Shown: positions 16,998 through 26,313 of the stretch, one piece after another
Position numbering within the stretch: position 1 is the stretch's first letter
How the letters are laid out: each line of letters opens with the position of its first letter
NCBI RefSeq assembly: GCF_025148285.1
Contig: NZ_CP102268.1
Span: 2,893,001-2,957,000, forward strand
Direction: 5' to 3'
DNA from: Marvinbryantia formatexigens DSM 14469
GTDB lineage: Bacteria; Bacillota; Clostridia; Lachnospirales; Lachnospiraceae
DNA length: 64,000 nt
The notes under the pieces: generated by a model
The model's database searches: none
What the model saw: only the letters and a program-made list of their open reading frames with translations
What the model was told of the DNA's origin: nothing
Made by a program: the position numbers and the translations under genes

Positions 16998-18374
16998 ATG
17001 GACAGAAAAAATGTGTGGAGCAGCTACAGCAAAAAGCAGCTTGCAGAGCTGGAGAAGCTGAACAAAGAGTACCGCCATTTCCTGGACCACGGGAAAACGG
17101 AGCGGGAGTGTATCAAAGAAGCGGTGAAGCTGGCAAAAGAAGCGGGCTACCGCGACCTGCAGGAGGTCATTAAGAAAAAAGAGACGCTCTCCGAGGGCGA
17201 TAAGGTCTATGCTGTCTGCATGGAAAAGACGATCGCGATGTTCCATATCGGAAGCAAGGATATCGAAAAGGGCATGAACATCCTGGGCGCCCATGTGGAT
17301 TCCCCGCGTCTGGATTTAAAGCAGAATCCGCTGTACGAGGACACGGAGCTTGCATATCTTGACACGCATTACTACGGCGGCATCAAGAAATACCAGTGGG
17401 TGACGATTCCGCTGGCGCTGCACGGCGTGGTGGCGAAGAAGGACGGAAGCATGGTGGATATCTGCATCGGCGAGAAGGAGGACGATCCGGTATTCTGCAT
17501 CACCGACCTTCTGGTGCATCTTTCCGGCGAGCAGCTTGAGAAGAAGGCGGCAAAGGTAGTCGAGGGCGAGGCGTTAAACCTTCTCATCGGCAATATTCCG
17601 CTGGAGGATAAGGAAGAGACGGCGGTAAAGGCAAATATCTTAAAGCTTTTAAAACAGCAGTATGATATCGAGGAGGATGACTTCCTCTCCGCGGAGCTGG
17701 AGGTGGTTCCGGCGGGAAAAGCGAGAGAGTGCGGACTGGACCGCAGCATGGTGCTCGCGTACGGACACGACGACCGTGTGTGCGCCTACACCTCCCTGGC
17801 GGCGATGCTGGATATGAAAAAGGTAAAGCGGACAGCGTGCTGTATCCTTGTTGATAAAGAGGAAATCGGCAGCGTCGGTGCGACCGGTATGCAGTCACGT
17901 TTCTTTGAGAATACGGTGGCGGAGCTTCTGAACTGCATGGGAGATTATTCCGATATTAAGCTGCGCAGAGTGCTGGCAAATTCGCGGATGCTCTCTTCGG
18001 ATGTAAGCGCGGCTTACGACCCGGAATTTGCGTCGGCGTTTGAGAAAAAGAATACGGCATACTTCGCACATGGCATCGTATTTAATAAGTATACCGGGTC
18101 GAGAGGAAAATCCGGTTCCAATGACGCCAACGCGGAATATATGGCGCAGCTTCGCGCAACGCTGGAGAAGCACGAGGTGGCGTTCCAGACAGCGGAGCTT
18201 GGAAAGGTGGATTTCGGCGGCGGCGGAACGATTGCCTATATTCTTGCTCTGTACGGTATGCAGGTGATTGACTGCGGCGTGGCGGTGCTGAATATGCATG
18301 CGCCGTGGGAGATTGTCAGCAAGGCGGATGTTTATGAGGCGAAGCGCTGCTATAATGCATTTCTGACGGAGTAG
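16998..18374 (+). CDS. M18 family aminopeptidase
   Basis: The 458-residue protein is a cytoplasmic M18 metallo-aminopeptidase (aspartyl aminopeptidase / aminopeptidase I type). It shows GAHVDSPRLDLKQNPLYED with the first metal His and Asp, VDKEEIGSVGATGMQSRF with the catalytic Glu pair, AHDDRV-like GHDDRVCAYTSL, and a late His in MHAPWEIVSKAD. It hydrolyses N-terminal residues from peptides; the exact preference cannot be read from sequence. The start follows GAGGAGC. It follows lepB by 12 bp and precedes pduL by 5 bp. Confidence 0.93.
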   Translation: MDRKNVWSSYSKKQLAELEKLNKEYRHFLDHGKTERECIKEAVKLAKEAGYRDLQEVIKKKETLSEGDKVYAVCMEKTIAMFHIGSKDIEKGMNILGAHVDSPRLDLKQNPLYEDTELAYLDTHYYGGIKKYQWVTIPLALHGVVAKKDGSMVDICIGEKEDDPVFCITDLLVHLSGEQLEKKAAKVVEGEALNLLIGNIPLEDKEETAVKANILKLLKQQYDIEEDDFLSAELEVVPAGKARECGLDRSMVLAYGHDDRVCAYTSLAAMLDMKKVKRTACCILVDKEEIGSVGATGMQSRFFENTVAELLNCMGDYSDIKLRRVLANSRMLSSDVSAAYDPEFASAFEKKNTAYFAHGIVFNKYTGSRGKSGSNDANAEYMAQLRATLEKHEVAFQTAELGKVDFGGGGTIAYILALYGMQVIDCGVAVLNMHAPWEIVSKADVYEAKRCYNAFLTE

Positions 18375-18379
18375 GTGCC

Positions 18380-19021
18380 ATGAAATCGAAGATACCGATT
18401 GAGATCTCGGCAAAGCATATTCATCTTTGCCGGGAGGATTTTGAAGCCTTATTCGGGGAAGGGCGCGAGCTGACCTTTGTTAAGGAACTCAGCCAGCCGG
18501 GACAGTTCCTGGCAAAGGAGCGCCTGACGATCGAGGGACCCCGCGGTCAGATGGAGCATGTGGCGATTCTGGGACCTTTCCGGAAGGAAACGCAGGTGGA
18601 GCTGGCGATCACGGACACGCGCAAGCTCGGCATTGAAAAGGTCATCCGTCAGTCGGGCGATATTGCCGGCACGCCGGGCTGCCGCTTAATTGGACCGAAC
18701 GCCAGCCTCGACCTGGAAAAAGGGGTAATTGTGGCGAAACGCCACATACATATGACGCCGAGCGACGCTTACCGTATGCATGTGAAGGACAATGAAGAGG
18801 TATTTGTGATTACGCAGAGCTATGAGCGGGCGCTGATTTACGCCAACGTGGTGGTGCGTGTGCACCCGGATTATGTGCTTGCGATGCATGTGGACACGGA
18901 CGAGGGCAACGCTTTCGACCACAGCGAGGAGCAGTACGGCGTGATTCTGAAGCTGTTTGACGGCAATGCCTACAGTCTGAGCGACTGGGCGGACGAGCTT
19001 CTGTCCGGCATCCAGAGGTAA
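18380..19021 (+). CDS. pduL: Phosphate propanoyltransferase (PduL-type phosphotransacylase)
   Basis: PduL swaps phosphate and CoA on short acyl groups (propionyl or acetyl), linking acyl-CoA to acyl-phosphate for ATP formation. The 213-residue sequence has two beta-barrel halves each with a metal-binding motif: ISAKHIHL near the N-terminus and VAKRHIHMTPSDA in the middle. The conserved GPxR-type segment is present as GPRGQMEHVAILGPFRKETQVE. No microcompartment shell genes are nearby and no encapsulation peptide is seen at the N-terminus, so this is probably a soluble enzyme that replaces Pta. It starts 5 bp after the aminopeptidase gene. Confidence 0.92.
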   Translation: MKSKIPIEISAKHIHLCREDFEALFGEGRELTFVKELSQPGQFLAKERLTIEGPRGQMEHVAILGPFRKETQVELAITDTRKLGIEKVIRQSGDIAGTPGCRLIGPNASLDLEKGVIVAKRHIHMTPSDAYRMHVKDNEEVFVITQSYERALIYANVVVRVHPDYVLAMHVDTDEGNAFDHSEEQYGVILKLFDGNAYSLSDWADELLSGIQR

Positions 19022-19093
19022 ATTTTGAAGGCTTCCGGCAGATGAAATATCTGGCGGTGCGGAAATAGAAAACTTATATGATGGAGGAAACGT

Positions 19094-22000
19094 ATGGGTA
19101 ACGTAAAGAGAGTTTATGTGGAAAAGAAACCGGCTTTTGCCGTGCAGGCGAAGGAACTGAGGCACGAAATACGCAGCTATCTCGGAATCTCCGGGCTGAC
19201 CGGCGTGCGCGTGCTGATTCGCTATGATGTGGAAAATATTTCGGAGGAAGTATTCGAAAAAGCGTGCAAGACGGTGTTTTCAGAGCCGCCGGTAGACACC
19301 CTTTATCAGGAAACTTTTCCAATGGGGGAGAGCGACCGCGTTTTCTCTGTAGAGTATCTGCCGGGGCAGTTTGATCAGCGGGCGGATTCTGCCGAGCAGT
19401 GTGTGCGGTTTTTGAATGAAGAGGAAAATCCGGTCATCCGCTCGGCGACGACCTATGTTATTGAGGGAACGCTGACGGAGGAAGAATTTGCAGCGGTAAA
19501 GAGCCACTGCATCAACCCGGTGGATTCCCGTGAGACGGGCATGGAAAAGCCGGAGACACTGGTGATGGTGTTCGAGGAACCGGCGGATATTCAGATTTTT
19601 GACGGCTTCTGCAATCTGGAGGAAGCGCCGCTGAAGGAGCTGTATTCCTCTCTGAACCTCGCCATGACCTTTAAGGATTTCCAGCATATCCAGCATTATT
19701 TTAAGGATGAGGAAAAACGCGACCCGTCCATGACGGAAATCCGTGTGCTGGATACCTACTGGTCAGACCACTGCCGTCACACGACTTTCTCCACAGAGCT
19801 GAAGGATATTACCTTCGGCGAGGGCGATTATAAGGAGCCGATCGTCGGCACCTATGAGAAATATCTGGCGGACCGTGCGGAGCTTTTCAAAGGGCGCGAC
19901 GACAAATTTGTCTGCCTGATGGACCTGGCTCTGCTGGCGATGCGCAAGCTGAAAAAAGAGGGAAAGCTGGATGACCAGGAGGAATCCGATGAAATCAACG
20001 CCTGCAGCATTGTGGTGCCGGTGGAGATTGACGGAAAAACGGAAGAATGGCTGGTAAACTTTAAGAACGAGACGCACAACCATCCGACGGAGATTGAGCC
20101 GTTCGGAGGCGCGGCGACCTGCCTTGGCGGCGCTATCCGTGACCCGCTCTCCGGCAGAACCTACGTATATCAGGCAATGCGTGTGACCGGCGCCGCAGAC
20201 CCGACCGTATCGGTGAAGGAGACTCTGAAGGGCAAGCTGCCGCAGAAAAAGCTGGTGCGCGGCGCGGCAAAGGGTTATTCCTCCTATGGAAACCAGATTG
20301 GTCTGGCAACCGGTTATGTAAAAGAGATTTATCATCCGGATTATGTGGCAAAGCGTATGGAAATCGGCGCGGTGATGGGCGCGGCTCCCAGAAAGGATGT
20401 AAAGAGACTGACATCTGACCCCGGCGATATTATCATCCTGCTGGGCGGACGCACCGGACGCGACGGCATTGGCGGCGCTACCGGTTCCTCGAAGGTGCAC
20501 ACCGAGGCTTCCATCGAGGTATGCGGCGCGGAGGTGCAGAAAGGTAATGCGCCGACGGAGCGCAAGATTCAGCGTATGTTCCGCCGCCCGGAGGTGAGCC
20601 GTCTAATAAAGAAATGCAACGATTTTGGAGCGGGCGGTGTTTCCGTCGCTATCGGCGAGCTGGCGCCGGGACTGCAGATTTACCTCGACAAGGTTCCGAA
20701 AAAGTACGCCGGTCTGGACGGCACGGAGATTGCGATTTCCGAATCCCAGGAGCGTATGGCGGTGGTTGTGGACCCCAAAGATGTGGAAGAATTTCTGAAA
20801 TACGCCAATGAGGAAAACCTGGAAGCGGTAGAGGTGGCTGTTGTCACGGAAAGCCCGCGTCTGGTGCTCATCTGGAGAGATAAAGAGATTGTAAATATCA
20901 GCCGTGCCTTCCTCGATACCAACGGCGCGCATCAGGAGACCAGCGTGTTTGTGGAGATTCCGTCTGAGAAGGACAAATATTTCCGCAGGGACGAGGTGGC
21001 GGATGTCCGGGCGAAATGGCTGGATACTTTGAGTGATTTAAACGGCTGCTCCCAGAAGGGGCTTGTGGAAATGTTCGACAGCTCCATCGGCGCAGGCAGC
21101 GTGCTGATGCCGTATGGCGGAAAATATCAGCTCACTGAAACGCAGGCGATGGTGGCGAAGCTTCCGGTGCTGGAAGGAAAAACAGATACAGTAACGATGA
21201 TGGCTTACGGCTTCGACCCGTATCTGTCGAGCTGGAGCCCGTATCACGGTGCGATCTATGCGGTGCTGGAGTCGGTGGCGAAAATTGTGGCGGGCGGCGG
21301 CGATTACCGAAAGATCCGTCTTACCTTCCAGGAGTATTTCCGCCGCATGACGGAGGATCCGAAGCGCTGGAGCCAGCCGTTTGCGGCGCTGCTCGGCGCA
21401 TACGACGCACAGCTTGGCTTTGGACTGCCGTCCATCGGCGGCAAGGATTCCATGTCCGGAACCTTCAATGAAATTGATGTTCCGCCGACGCTGGTTTCCT
21501 TTGCGGTGGATGTGGCGAGCGATAAGACGATGGTGACACCGGAGCTGAAAAAGGCTGGCAATAAGCTGGTGCTGCTGACGATTGAAAAGGATAAATACGA
21601 TTTGCCGGTCTATGAGCAGGTGAAAGACCAGTATGGAAAATTCTTTGAGGATGTAAAGGCGGGCAGAATCGTCTCCGCATATACTGTGGACGGAAAGGGA
21701 CTGGCGCTGGCGCTTGCCAAGATGGCGTTTGGAAACGGTCTCGGCGTGAAGGTGGAGCACAATGTCGACGAGCGCGATTTGTTTACCGCCGGTTTCGGAA
21801 ACATTGTGGCAGAGGTCCCGGACGGAAAGGTAGGCGAGCTTTCCATCACCTATACCGTAATCGGCGAGGTGCTTGCGGATGCGCATCTGGAGCATAAGAA
21901 TGTATCGATTTCTCTGGAGGAAGCGCTGGAGGCGTGGAAGCGTCCGCTGGAGAGCGTATTTAAGACGGTTTCCGGAGAAAATGGCGGCACGGCTTTCCTG

Positions 22001-23005
22001 GAGGAAATGCAGGAGGATGCTGCAAAAGCGGATGCCCTGGCAGACAGCGCAGAGCCGGAGGGGGCTGCGGCAGTTTCTCTGACAGCGGGCGACGGACCGA
22101 TAGCAGTATTCCTTGCGGGCAAATTAAATCCACAGGACGGTGCAATCTTTGAGGACGGCGTTTACAAAACGGACAAGGTTTATATCTGCAAACATAAAGT
22201 CGCAAAGCCGCGCGTGTTTATTCCGGTATTTCCGGGCACGAACTGCGAGTACGACAGCACAAAGGCTTTCGAGCGCGCAGGAGCGGAGGTAGACGTTAAG
22301 GTATTTAAGAATCTGACGGCGGAGGATATCCGTGATTCTGTAAATATTTTTGAGAAGGCGATTGACCAGGCGCAGATTATTATGTTCCCCGGCGGCTTCT
22401 CCGCGGGCGACGAGCCGGACGGCTCCGCGAAATTCTTTGCGACGGCGTTCCAGAACGCGAAGATGAAGGAAGCGGTTATGCGTCTGCTCAATGAGCGCGA
22501 TGGTCTGGCGCTCGGCATCTGCAACGGCTTCCAGGCGCTGATTAAGCTTGGCCTGGTGCCGCACGGTGAGATTGTCGGACAGACGGCGGATTCCCCGACG
22601 CTGACCTTCAATACCATCGGACGTCATATCTCGAAGATGGTTTACACCAGGGTGGTATCGAACAAATCCCCGTGGCTGCGTCTGGCGACACCGGGCGCGA
22701 CCTACTGCAACCCGGCTTCCCACGGCGAGGGACGCTTCGTGGCAAATGCCGGATGGCTGGAAAAGCTGTTCGCCAACGGACAGGTGGCGACGCAGTATGT
22801 ATCCCCGGACGGCGAGCTGGATGTGAACAATGAAGAGTGGAACGTCAACGGCTCCTATCTGGCAATCGAGGGCATTACCAGTCCGGACGGACGTGTGCTG
22901 GGCAAGATGGCGCACTGTGAGCGCCGCGGCGATTCCGTAGCGATCAACATTTACGGTGAGCAGGATATTAAGATTTTCGAATCCGGCGTGGCGTATTTTC
23001 AATAA
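19094..23005 (+). CDS. purL: Phosphoribosylformylglycinamidine synthase, single-chain PurL-PurQ type
   Basis: The enzyme converts FGAR, glutamine and ATP to FGAM in purine synthesis. The 1303-residue protein has a PurS-like N-terminal region, two AIR-synthase-type halves (NHPTEIEPFGGAATCLGGAIRD contains the ATP/Mg region), and a C-terminal class I glutaminase. The glutaminase shows PGTNCEYDS, MFPGGFSAGDE and the nucleophile Cys in LGICNGFQAL. A low-complexity Ala/Glu insert lies near residues 960-1000, before the glutaminase domain. Long single-chain versions are usual in Clostridia and Gammaproteobacteria. The start follows GGAGG. No other pur genes are adjacent. Confidence 0.96.
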   Translation: MGNVKRVYVEKKPAFAVQAKELRHEIRSYLGISGLTGVRVLIRYDVENISEEVFEKACKTVFSEPPVDTLYQETFPMGESDRVFSVEYLPGQFDQRADSAEQCVRFLNEEENPVIRSATTYVIEGTLTEEEFAAVKSHCINPVDSRETGMEKPETLVMVFEEPADIQIFDGFCNLEEAPLKELYSSLNLAMTFKDFQHIQHYFKDEEKRDPSMTEIRVLDTYWSDHCRHTTFSTELKDITFGEGDYKEPIVGTYEKYLADRAELFKGRDDKFVCLMDLALLAMRKLKKEGKLDDQEESDEINACSIVVPVEIDGKTEEWLVNFKNETHNHPTEIEPFGGAATCLGGAIRDPLSGRTYVYQAMRVTGAADPTVSVKETLKGKLPQKKLVRGAAKGYSSYGNQIGLATGYVKEIYHPDYVAKRMEIGAVMGAAPRKDVKRLTSDPGDIIILLGGRTGRDGIGGATGSSKVHTEASIEVCGAEVQKGNAPTERKIQRMFRRPEVSRLIKKCNDFGAGGVSVAIGELAPGLQIYLDKVPKKYAGLDGTEIAISESQERMAVVVDPKDVEEFLKYANEENLEAVEVAVVTESPRLVLIWRDKEIVNISRAFLDTNGAHQETSVFVEIPSEKDKYFRRDEVADVRAKWLDTLSDLNGCSQKGLVEMFDSSIGAGSVLMPYGGKYQLTETQAMVAKLPVLEGKTDTVTMMAYGFDPYLSSWSPYHGAIYAVLESVAKIVAGGGDYRKIRLTFQEYFRRMTEDPKRWSQPFAALLGAYDAQLGFGLPSIGGKDSMSGTFNEIDVPPTLVSFAVDVASDKTMVTPELKKAGNKLVLLTIEKDKYDLPVYEQVKDQYGKFFEDVKAGRIVSAYTVDGKGLALALAKMAFGNGLGVKVEHNVDERDLFTAGFGNIVAEVPDGKVGELSITYTVIGEVLADAHLEHKNVSISLEEALEAWKRPLESVFKTVSGENGGTAFLEEMQEDAAKADALADSAEPEGAAAVSLTAGDGPIAVFLAGKLNPQDGAIFEDGVYKTDKVYICKHKVAKPRVFIPVFPGTNCEYDSTKAFERAGAEVDVKVFKNLTAEDIRDSVNIFEKAIDQAQIIMFPGGFSAGDEPDGSAKFFATAFQNAKMKEAVMRLLNERDGLALGICNGFQALIKLGLVPHGEIVGQTADSPTLTFNTIGRHISKMVYTRVVSNKSPWLRLATPGATYCNPASHGEGRFVANAGWLEKLFANGQVATQYVSPDGELDVNNEEWNVNGSYLAIEGITSPDGRVLGKMAHCERRGDSVAINIYGEQDIKIFESGVAYFQ

Positions 23006-23042
23006 TGATTGCGCGAATGCGCAGCATGGAGCAATCCGTGAT

Positions 23043-23093
23043 ACCTGGGGCAAAGTTTACATTTGCCCCCGCATCATCGAATGATGCCAGGGT
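23043..23093 (+). other. Structured RNA/DNA element (three-way junction)
   Basis: ACCTGG (23043-23048) can pair with CCAGGGT (23087-23093), enclosing two perfect hairpins: GGGGCAAA/TTTGCCCC (23047-23069) and CATCAT/ATGATG (23072-23086). It lies between purL and the next gene. No T tract follows, so it is not a simple terminator. No known motif was recognised. Confidence 0.4.
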
Positions 23094-23181
23094 CGGACAG
23101 ATATAAAATCCGATACAGGAGGATTTTTGGCTGGATGATGGGATCTGCTGTATCATGGGAGAAAGGGAAGGAGACGAAAAA

Positions 23182-23967
23182 ATGGAATTTTGTCTGAAGG
23201 TTTATGATAAAGAGGGAAAAATCGTCTGTGTCCGTCATGGAGAGGACGAGCTGAGTATGGTGTGCGCCAGAGAGTACCAGGAGGGAGACAGCTTCGGTCT
23301 GGAAATATCCGAAAAAAATGTATGGGTCTGGCTCCAGTGGGACGATGGTCTGGGAAAATCGCTGGTATATCTGACAGGCAACACAAATTATGTGATACCT
23401 TTCGGGGAGAAGCGCATCAGCATTTCGCCGAGGGCTTTTCACGGAGATAAGCATCTTCTGTATGTGAGGAAGGCGGAGGAATACGAGCGGACGGCGTACC
23501 GCAATCTCGCGTGCAATGTAAACGACTGGCACGACAGCAGCAACTGCTATCCGCACGCCTCTGCAAACGTGGAGACGAGAAACGAAGCCGTGTTTGCCGC
23601 CCGCAATGCGATTGACGGCGTGGTGGTAAACGACGGACACGGGGAATGGCCCTACGGTTCCTGGGGAATCAACCGCCGCCCCGATGCGGCGCTGCGGCTC
23701 GATTTCGGGCGCGTTATAGAGACGGATTGTATCGTGCTTTACACCAGGGCGGACTTCCCGCACGATAGCTGGTGGACGGAAGCGACTTTCACTTTCTCTG
23801 ACGGAAGCACTCTCATCTTCCCGATGGAAAAAAGCACAGCTCCGCACAAACTTACGTTTGAGAAAAAGCAGATCGAGTGGGTGGAGCTGAGCGGTCTGAA
23901 AAAGGCGGAGGACGCCTCGCCCTTCCCGGCTCTGACGCAGATAGAAGTATATGGAAGTGACAGATAG
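23182..23967 (+). CDS. Carbohydrate-binding (F5/8 type C-like) protein
   Basis: The ATG at 23182 was chosen because AAGGAG lies 9 nt upstream; an in-frame ATG at 23155 has no ribosome site. The 261-residue product has an N-terminal beta-rich part (about 1-110) and a C-terminal galactose-binding-like fold (about 115-261) with AARNAIDGVVVNDGHGEWPYGSW, LDFGRVIETDCIVLYTRAD and ELSGLKKAEDASPFPALTQIEV. This pattern is that of discoidin/F5-8C domains. There is no signal peptide and no catalytic domain, which is unusual for a sugar-binding module and suggests a cytoplasmic or unconventional role. It is monocistronic. Confidence 0.65.
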   Translation: MEFCLKVYDKEGKIVCVRHGEDELSMVCAREYQEGDSFGLEISEKNVWVWLQWDDGLGKSLVYLTGNTNYVIPFGEKRISISPRAFHGDKHLLYVRKAEEYERTAYRNLACNVNDWHDSSNCYPHASANVETRNEAVFAARNAIDGVVVNDGHGEWPYGSWGINRRPDAALRLDFGRVIETDCIVLYTRADFPHDSWWTEATFTFSDGSTLIFPMEKSTAPHKLTFEKKQIEWVELSGLKKAEDASPFPALTQIEVYGSDR

Positions 23968-24040
23968 CGGAATGGCATCCGCCGGACAGTATTGCAAATG
24001 AAAGATAGCGGAACCGCATTTATCAAACAATATTGAAAAC
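23959..24040. repeat. Two tandem 41-bp units that copy the gene's 3' end
   Basis: GACAGATAGCGGAA (23959) and GAAAGATAGCGGAA (24000) start imperfect 41-bp units. The first begins inside the last codons of the preceding gene and includes its TAG stop. Confidence 0.7.
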
Positions 24041-24050
24041 AGTAGAAAGA

Positions 24051-24091
24051 TAAGCGATACCTGGTTACGCAGCCGGGTACCGCTTATTTTT
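24051..24091 (+). terminator. Intrinsic terminator
   Basis: AAGCGATACCTGG (24052-24064) pairs with CCGGGTACCGCTT (24073-24085) with few mismatches, followed by ATTTTTG. Confidence 0.8.
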
Positions 24092-24092
24092 G

Positions 24093-24214
24093 TCGCCATA
24101 CATTCGAAAGGAACTGCCGATGGCAGGTTGCCATGCATCGGAGGAACTGCCGGTGGCAGGTTCTGCAGGCTGCCATACATCCGAATGGAGTTGCTGGCGG
24201 CAGCTCCTGGAGGA
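24093..24214. repeat. Three copies of the dispersed 44-bp palindromic repeat
   Basis: Units start at 24093, 24128 and 24170. The best copy contains GCATCGGAGGAACTGCC then GGTGGCAGGTTCTGCAGG, with the hairpin CTGCC-GGT-GGCAG. The array sits directly between a terminator and the marR promoter. Confidence 0.8.
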
Positions 24215-24231
24215 GTCGCCGCAGATAATCC

Positions 24232-24260
24232 TTGACAAATAACATAGTATTACATATTAT
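24232..24260 (+). promoter_or_regulatory. marR-MATE promoter
   Basis: TTGACA (24232-24237), 17 bp, TATTAT (24255-24260). The following AT-rich sequence (about 24255-24280) is nearly palindromic and could be a MarR operator; this is a guess. Confidence 0.75.
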
Positions 24261-24292
24261 ATATTAAGTATATTATATAGGAGGTTACTAAA

Positions 24293-24718
24293 ATGTATTC
24301 TTTGCAGGAAACGATTTGCTTTAAGCTTATGCTGATACGCGACAGGGTGCATGAATATGCAAAACCATATTTCCGGGAAATCGGAATCACTTATGGAAAT
24401 TATGTGACGATGCTGTTTTTGTATGAAAATCCCGGAATTACGCAGGCAAGGCTTGCGGAGTTGAATCACAAGGACCGGAATGTCATTGTGCAGACGATTG
24501 ATAAGCTTGAGGAAAAGAATTATGTAAAACGTGTGCGTGCAAAGCACGACAGGCGCGCCTATACCCTGTATCTGACAGAGCAGGGGGAGGAGGTTATCAG
24601 AAAATACTGGAATGTCGTGACGGATGCTGAAAAAAATTTATCCGCGGACATATCAGAGGAGGAGCTCACCGTTTTCAGGAGCGTCATTGAGAAAATGTGT
24701 GAAGAAAAGGAGCTGTAA
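24293..24718 (+). CDS. MarR-family transcriptional regulator
   Basis: The 141-residue protein has the MarR winged helix: a first dimerisation helix (FKLMLIRDRVHEYAKPYF), the helix-turn-helix PGITQARLAELNHKDRNVIVQTI, the wing DKLEEKNYVKRVRAKHDRRAY, and C-terminal dimerisation helices. The DRRAY wing motif is typical. The ribosome site is AGGAGG. Its stop codon is one base before the start codon of the MATE gene, so the regulator very likely controls its own operon and the efflux pump, responding to a toxic ligand. The ligand cannot be read from sequence. Confidence 0.93.
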   Translation: MYSLQETICFKLMLIRDRVHEYAKPYFREIGITYGNYVTMLFLYENPGITQARLAELNHKDRNVIVQTIDKLEEKNYVKRVRAKHDRRAYTLYLTEQGEEVIRKYWNVVTDAEKNLSADISEEELTVFRSVIEKMCEEKEL

Positions 24719-24719
24719 T

Positions 24720-26093
24720 ATGGCGGATACAAAAACTTATTCAGAAAACCCGATGGGGTATAAACCAATTCCAAAGCTGCTGTTTTCGCTTGCCGTGCCG
24801 GCGGTAATTGCGAATGTTGTCAACGCACTCTATAATATTGTCGACCAGATTTTTATCGGACAGGGGGTCGGCTATCTGGGGAATGCGGCGACGAATATCG
24901 CGTTTCCCATAACGACGATCTGTATGGCAATCGGACTGATGACAGGGCTTGGCTCTGCGGCGGCATTTAATCTGGAGCTGGGGCGCAAAAATCAGGACAA
25001 AGCGAAAAAAGCTGCCGGGACGGCTGTCACTATGCTGGTTATCTGCGGAATTCTTATCTGCATTCTGATAAGAAGCTTTCTGGAGCCGCTGATGATGGCG
25101 TTCGGTGCGACAGATGAGATTCTGGAATACGCAATGGAATATGCGGGAATCACTTCCTTTGGCATTCCCTTTTTACTGCTCTCCACGGGAATCAATCCGC
25201 TGGTGCGGGCGGACGGAAGCGCCGCCTATTCCATGACGGCGGTCATCACCGGAGCGGTTCTGAACACGCTGCTGGATCCGCTGTTTATGTTCGTGTTTGA
25301 TATGGGGATTGCCGGGGCGGCATGGGCGACAGTAATCAGCCAGATCGTGTCCGCTGCCCTGCTACTGCTTTATTTTCCGCGATTTAAGTCTGTGCGCTTC
25401 TGCGCGGAGGATTTTATCCCGCGTATTCCGGCTGTACGGACGATTATATCCCTTGGAATTACTTCCTTTATTTTTCAGTTTTCTACGATGATTATTCAGA
25501 TTACAACGAACAATCTGCTGAAGATATACGGGGAAATGTCCGTTTATGGCAGTGATATCCCGATTGCGGTCGCGGGAATCGTATCAAAAATAAATGTTAT
25601 TTTCACGGCGGTGGTATTAGGCGTTGTGCAGGGCTCGCAGCCTATATGCAGCTTCAATTATGGAGCAAAGAAATACGACCGGGTGCGGGAAACCGTAAAA
25701 ATCCTGCTGAAATCCACATTTTTGCTGTCAGTGATAATGTTTGCCATATTTGAGCTGTTCCCGTCACAGATTATTTCACTGTTCGGGGATGGGGATGAGC
25801 TTTATTTTGCATATGCCACAAAATATATGCGGGTATTTCTGTTTTTTGTATTTTTAAATGGCATCCAGATTGCGATAACGACCTTTTTCCCGTCCATCGG
25901 AAAGGCACTTAAGGGCGCGTTTCTGTCCTTATCGAAGCAGATTATTTTTCTGCTTCCGCTTCTGGTGATACTTCCGCGGTTCTTTGGCGTGGAAGGGATA
26001 ATGTATGCGATGCCGGTTTCGGATTTCATAGCGTTTCTTATCGCGGCGGCGTTTCTGGCAGCGGAAATGAAAAAAATGCCGCGGGAAATCTGA
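24720..26093 (+). CDS. MATE family efflux transporter
   Basis: The 457-residue membrane protein belongs to the MATE family of Na+ or H+ coupled multidrug exporters (MepA/DinF branch). It opens with ENPMGYKPIPKLLFSLAVPAVIANVVNALYNIVDQIFIGQGVG, of which the LAVPAVIANVVNALYNIVDQ segment is diagnostic, and shows GSQPICSFNYGAKKYDRVRE in the second half. Twelve helices are expected. The ATG at 24720 is the natural start: it lies directly after the marR stop and follows AAGGAGC. The pair marR-MATE is a common inducible drug-resistance unit. Confidence 0.95.
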   Translation: MADTKTYSENPMGYKPIPKLLFSLAVPAVIANVVNALYNIVDQIFIGQGVGYLGNAATNIAFPITTICMAIGLMTGLGSAAAFNLELGRKNQDKAKKAAGTAVTMLVICGILICILIRSFLEPLMMAFGATDEILEYAMEYAGITSFGIPFLLLSTGINPLVRADGSAAYSMTAVITGAVLNTLLDPLFMFVFDMGIAGAAWATVISQIVSAALLLLYFPRFKSVRFCAEDFIPRIPAVRTIISLGITSFIFQFSTMIIQITTNNLLKIYGEMSVYGSDIPIAVAGIVSKINVIFTAVVLGVVQGSQPICSFNYGAKKYDRVRETVKILLKSTFLLSVIMFAIFELFPSQIISLFGDGDELYFAYATKYMRVFLFFVFLNGIQIAITTFFPSIGKALKGAFLSLSKQIIFLLPLLVILPRFFGVEGIMYAMPVSDFIAFLIAAAFLAAEMKKMPREI

Positions 26094-26105
26094 GGGGTGC
26101 GGATA

Positions 26106-26226
26106 AGGCACATGAAGTATATAAAACATATAAGCGCATAAAACATATAACATATAAGCACATAAAACATATAAAACGTATAAAACATATAGAACATATA
26201 GAACATATCAGCACATAAAACATATG
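26106..26226. repeat. AT-rich array of ATAAAACAT units
   Basis: About ten degenerate copies of AAACATATA/GAACATATA are spread through this stretch between the MATE gene and the DUF2316 gene. Nothing coding was seen. Confidence 0.75.
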
Positions 26227-26313
26227 TGGCGGCTTTTGGCGTATAATTAAAAAACAAACAATGTAACATATGCAAAACGAGAACAGAAATAGAAAAGAAA
26301 GAGAAAAGAACGG

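Noticed and set aside
22124-23053. Minus-strand frame of 309 codons over the purL 3' end
   Set aside because: It lies opposite the glutaminase domain of purL and is rich in Arg and His; it is a shadow of a strongly conserved gene.
23135-23200. Short frame MMGSAVSWEKGK... after AGGAGG near 23117
   Set aside because: It overlaps the start of the carbohydrate-binding protein gene in another frame, ends after about 20 codons and has weak spacing to the ribosome site.
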